Of a stretch of 64,000 bases of DNA, positions 61,531 through 64,000 are shown piece by piece. Position 1 is the stretch's first letter. Each line of letters starts with the position of its first letter. Origin of the DNA: Candidatus Peribacteria bacterium (lineage in GTDB: Bacteria > Patescibacteriota > Gracilibacteria > Absconditabacterales > Absconditicoccaceae); assembly GCA_023898485.1 (NCBI GenBank), contig CP060225.1, positions 744,001-808,000 of the forward strand, read 5' to 3'. Made by a program: the position numbers and the translations under genes. Under the pieces are notes generated by a model. It did no database searches and had not been told where the DNA came from. It saw nothing but the letters and a program-made list of their open reading frames with translations.

Positions 61531-62220
61531 ATGGCTACTACCTTTGAACAAGCGCAGCAACAATGAGAGGCAGCAAGGAATCGCCTCCTCTCTCGTCTGA
61601 TGTCTCAGACCGATGAGCAATTGGCTCAGACTGTTAAGCTTTTTGCTGCGAAGCAAAATTGGGATGATGCATATAGGGAGCATTTTGATAAGAATTATCT
61701 GACATTCCTCCAGAGGATTCGTGATCGCAAAAACTACGACCAGCGACCACAGCTCTATACTATCATGCGCACGATCCAAGATACGTGACAACTTACTCAG
61801 CTAGATGTTGAACTCCTCAAACAATATGATCTCAAGAACTGGGAATCTATCATCATAACAGGAAGATCACTAACCGAGACAAACCAATGCTATTTTGGCA
61901 ATGTGAATCATTCTACTTTTTCAGGAGAAGTTTTCAGTTCTACTTTTTCAGGAGAAGTTTTCAGTTCTACTTTTTCAGGAGAAGTTTTCAATTCTACTTT
62001 TTCAGGAAGAGTTTTCAGTTCTACTTTTTCAGGAAGAGTTTTCAGTTCTACTTTTTCAGGAAAAGTTTTCAGTTCTACTTTTTCAGGAGAAGTTTTCAAT
62101 TCTACTTTTTCTCAATCAGCTCAAGTAATCTGGCGTAGCAATAATTTTCGTAGGTCATGAATGACATTCGCACAATTCGAAAACCAAAATACTTTCGGTG
62201 TAAAAGACACTACATCATAA
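61531..62220 (+). CDS. hypothetical protein with nine-residue tandem repeats
   Basis: 229 residues. The N-terminal 125 residues are helical and soluble (MSQTDEQLAQTVKLFAAKQ; FLQRIRDRKNYDQRPQLY). Then STFSGEVFS is repeated seven times with E/R/K changes at one position and S/N at another. A short tail ends in TAA. Three TGA glycines outside the repeats. The repeat could form a beta-solenoid or adhesive strand; no signal peptide is seen. Function unknown. Confidence 0.6.
61912..62115. repeat. 27-bp in-frame tandem repeat
   Basis: Seven full copies of 27 nt and a partial eighth, differing at only a few bases (GAA/AGA/AAA and AGT/AAT codons). The unit is a multiple of three, so copy-number change would keep the frame. 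Confidence 0.92.
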
Positions 62221-62223
62221 GCT

Positions 62224-63111
62224 TTACCCAAACAACCCCATCTGCGTGGGCATCTGAAACTCAGCCTTTAATTGGTTGAGTTTTTTTTCTAATCAGTGAA
62301 ATCCATACTGGTAGACGATGGTGCGAGTGAGGTCATCTCGGTCGGGTTCTCGTTTCAAATCACTTGCTGTAAGTGTGTCTAGTCCGGGTGCTTCGAGGAG
62401 TGTAATCAGACGCTTGGACATGATAGCATTGTCACGGTTGGCAGTGAGTTTGGACGCGATGGAGGGACTGAGTTCGTCAATATGAGCGTAGATGTTTTCG
62501 AGGGTCTGATATTTTTTGATCAAGGTATCAGCTGTTTTGGGACCTATACCTGCAACTCATGGGACATTGTCCGAGGCATCACCAATGAGTGAGAGATAAT
62601 CCAGGAGTAGTGCTGGCTCGAAACCAAACTCTTCACGAAATGATTCGAGTGTAGTACGAGATTTTTTCATCGTGTCGAGGGTGTGGATCTGGGGAGAGAT
62701 GAGTTGTTTGAGGTCTTTGTCACTGGAGACAATGGTGACCTGATCACCCTGAGCAGCACGATCACGAGCGATGGTGTAGATGATGTCGTCTGCCTCATAT
62801 CCTGGTACGATAAAACAGGGAAGTCACATCTGACTAGCAAGGGCTTGGGTTGCGCCGATTTGTCGCTTGAGGTCTTCGGGAGCCGAAGGGCGGTTGGCTT
62901 TGTACCCAGCGAAGTTTTCGCGTCTGACGGTATCCATCCCCGCATCTCGTGCGATGACGAAGTGGTCCGGTTTTTCCATCAGGAGGCCGAGCATCATGGA
63001 GGTGAATCCATAGAGTACATTGACATTGCGTCACTCATTACCGGTCAACTCAGGAAGTCCATAATATGCACGAAAAATAAACCCCGACCCATCGATGATA
63101 TATGTTTGCAT
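62224..63111 (-). CDS. stand-alone 5'-3' exonuclease (Pol I N-terminal type)
   Basis: 295 residues, a FEN-family nuclease without polymerase domains. TYIIDGSGFIFRAYYGLPEL, FVIARDAGMDTVRRENFAGYKANR, PGYEADDIIYTIA, IVSSDKDLKQLI and the helix-hairpin-helix GDASDNVPGVAGIGPKTA (the first G of GVAG is TGA). It could remove RNA primers or flaps in trans to a polymerase. Confidence 0.92.
62258..62288 (+). terminator. terminator of the repeat-protein gene
   Basis: AACTCAGCC, a 7-nt loop, GGTTGAGTT and TTTTTTT. It lies inside the 3' end of the convergent exonuclease gene. Confidence 0.8.
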
Positions 63112-63174
63112 TTGGACGTCTGCTTGGCTACTAAAGTGATGACTATGTTTTATTGATTATACACAAGGACGCAA

Positions 63175-63567
63175 ATGATAATCTCAACTCCTGAAGCAAT
63201 GTTTGAGTATGGATCTGAAGCCGCGAAGCATCATCCTTTTGTACTCCTCCAGTGAGAACTAGGAGCTGGGAAGACTACCTGGACAAAAGGCTATGCTGCA
63301 GGACTCGATATCGATCCAGCACTCGTCCATAGTCCGACGTTTACGTATATGAATATATATGAGGAGAAACTCCTCCATATCGATATGTATAGAATGGAAA
63401 ACCCTGCAGATCTCCTTCACAAGTGACTCCTAGATGCGATCGATCAGTATGATCATATCGTGATCGAGCGGCCCAAGCGGACGGAGCAATACGCGGGAGA
63501 GGGTCGGATTCAACTTTTGATAGAAAAAAAAGGCGACGCCAGAGACGTTACCTTATCTTCACCGTAA
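63175..63567 (+). CDS. tsaE: tRNA t6A biosynthesis ATPase TsaE
   Basis: 130 residues. Walker A LLQGELGAGKTTWTKGYA (the first glycine is TGA), VHSPTFTYMNIYE and HIDMYRMENPADL, all typical. TsaE works with TsaB and TsaD to make t6A37. AAGGA 8 nt before the ATG is one of few Shine-Dalgarno-like sites here. Confidence 0.93.
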
Positions 63568-63574
63568 TCAGTAT

Positions 63575-64000
63575 CTAACTTGTGATCGCATAGAAAATAT
63601 AGAAAAGGAAGGTCGTAATCAGCCATGCCAAACCGATCAAAAGGAGTGCGATAACTGTCATTTTGATAATTTTGCGAGCTCTGGAGATTCCCTCTTCTTG
63701 CCCAGAGAAAAACATCGCATAAAATCCATATATGAGCCAAATAAGCACTACCAAACTAGCTAATGAAAGGATGAGGTTGATGATACCTCTGGCATAATGG
63801 AGCGCTTTGTCTGGTCCGTCATATGCATCCAAATCATACATCGCAAGAAAAGTATTGAGCAGACTCTCGTCATCTTCGGTCGTCGCAGCCGCAAGTTCAG
63901 CTCCCATATCCACAGGAGAGTCGAAATAGTACGAATTATCTATCCCATTGTAGGGAAATTCTTGTGCATGGAGTGGCGCAATGATACCAAGTGCTACCGA
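63575..64000 (-). CDS. VirB2/TrbC-like small membrane protein (5' end beyond window)
   Basis: The frame runs off the right edge. The visible part begins in a signal peptide (VALGIIAPLHAQ). It has two long membrane helices (INLILSLASLVVLIWLIYGFY; TVIALLLIGLAWLITTFLFYIF) joined by a short loop with GQEEGISRARKIIK. This is the layout of VirB2/TrbC-type pilin-like proteins common in CPR genomes. It ends in TAG, 7 nt from the tsaE stop. Confidence 0.6.
   Translation of the reverse strand, partial: SVALGIIAPLHAQEFPYNGIDNSYYFDSPVDMGAELAAATTEDDESLLNTFLAMYDLDAYDGPDKALHYARGIINLILSLASLVVLIWLIYGFYAMFFSGQEEGISRARKIIKMTVIALLLIGLAWLITTFLFYIFYAITS

Noticed and set aside
61908..62099. Minus-strand ORF in the tandem repeat
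   Set aside because: Mirror of the plus-strand repeats; no start signal or flanking coding sequence.
61912..62115. CRISPR array
   Set aside because: The 27-bp units are directly adjacent with no spacers, stay in frame inside a gene, and no cas genes are present.

Overview
This window comes from a bacterium that reads UGA as glycine (genetic code 25). That code is known from the candidate phyla Gracilibacteria (BD1-5) and Absconditabacteria (SR1) of the Patescibacteria/CPR. The evidence is direct. In-frame TGA codons fall on invariant glycines of TrmD (YGGGAGM), MurG (GGSQG), an ABC ATPase (Walker A and LSGGQ), RsmI, RsmH, TsaE, RadA, MurA, EF-G and RpoC. Every gene called here ends in TAA or TAG, never TGA. 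Many genes therefore look broken into short ORFs under the standard code; they are joined here. The genes are compact, mostly without clear Shine-Dalgarno sequences, and include many surface and membrane proteins, as expected for a small epibiotic or predatory CPR cell.

Layout. 1-2090: end of an unknown gene, GIY-YIG protein, short TrmD, four-helix-bundle protein, tRNA-Arg, with dispersed and 9-bp-period repeats. 2093-4999: SLH-domain surface protein. 5430-13108 (minus strand): apparent operon murG, lamin-tail surface protein, polysaccharide pyruvyl transferase, glycosyltransferase, ComEC. 13237-16157: tRNA-Val, Fur-like regulator with an AT-rich operator-like region, a conserved hypothetical, RNase H, and remnants. 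16166-21567: membrane protein and a 1397-residue PKD-repeat protein. 21785-28923: small proteins, RsmI, ABC exporter, K+ channel, nuclease-like protein, RsmH, a second four-helix-bundle protein and an FtsL-like protein. 28886-33858: TsaB and two VirB6/TrbL-like membrane proteins.

33884-47454 is a compact information-processing block: L10, L7/L12, S2, a small membrane protein, EF-Ts, an S6-S18 fusion, L34, RpoB, RpoC, L27 with a Rho_N-like tail, L32 and NusB. It has an L10-type leader and a possible attenuator before rpoB. 47551-52677 encodes a 1708-residue protein of unknown function. 52674-64000: RadA, methyltransferase, EF-G, trans-sulfuration enzyme, toxin-antitoxin remnant, metalloprotease-like lipoprotein, MurA, a protein with 27-bp coding repeats, a stand-alone 5'-3' exonuclease, TsaE and a VirB2/TrbC-like membrane protein running off the edge.

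Themes. Envelope building (MurA, MurG, FtsL-like), surface display (SLH, LTD and PKD proteins, glycan modification), DNA uptake (ComEC) and possible secretion (VirB6-like pair, VirB2-like protein) sit beside rRNA/tRNA modification (RsmH, RsmI, TrmD, TsaB, TsaE) and core transcription/translation. TGA is almost absent from the ribosomal, polymerase and S-layer genes but frequent in membrane and surface genes. Short degenerate arrays with an exact 10-bp period lie upstream of several start codons.
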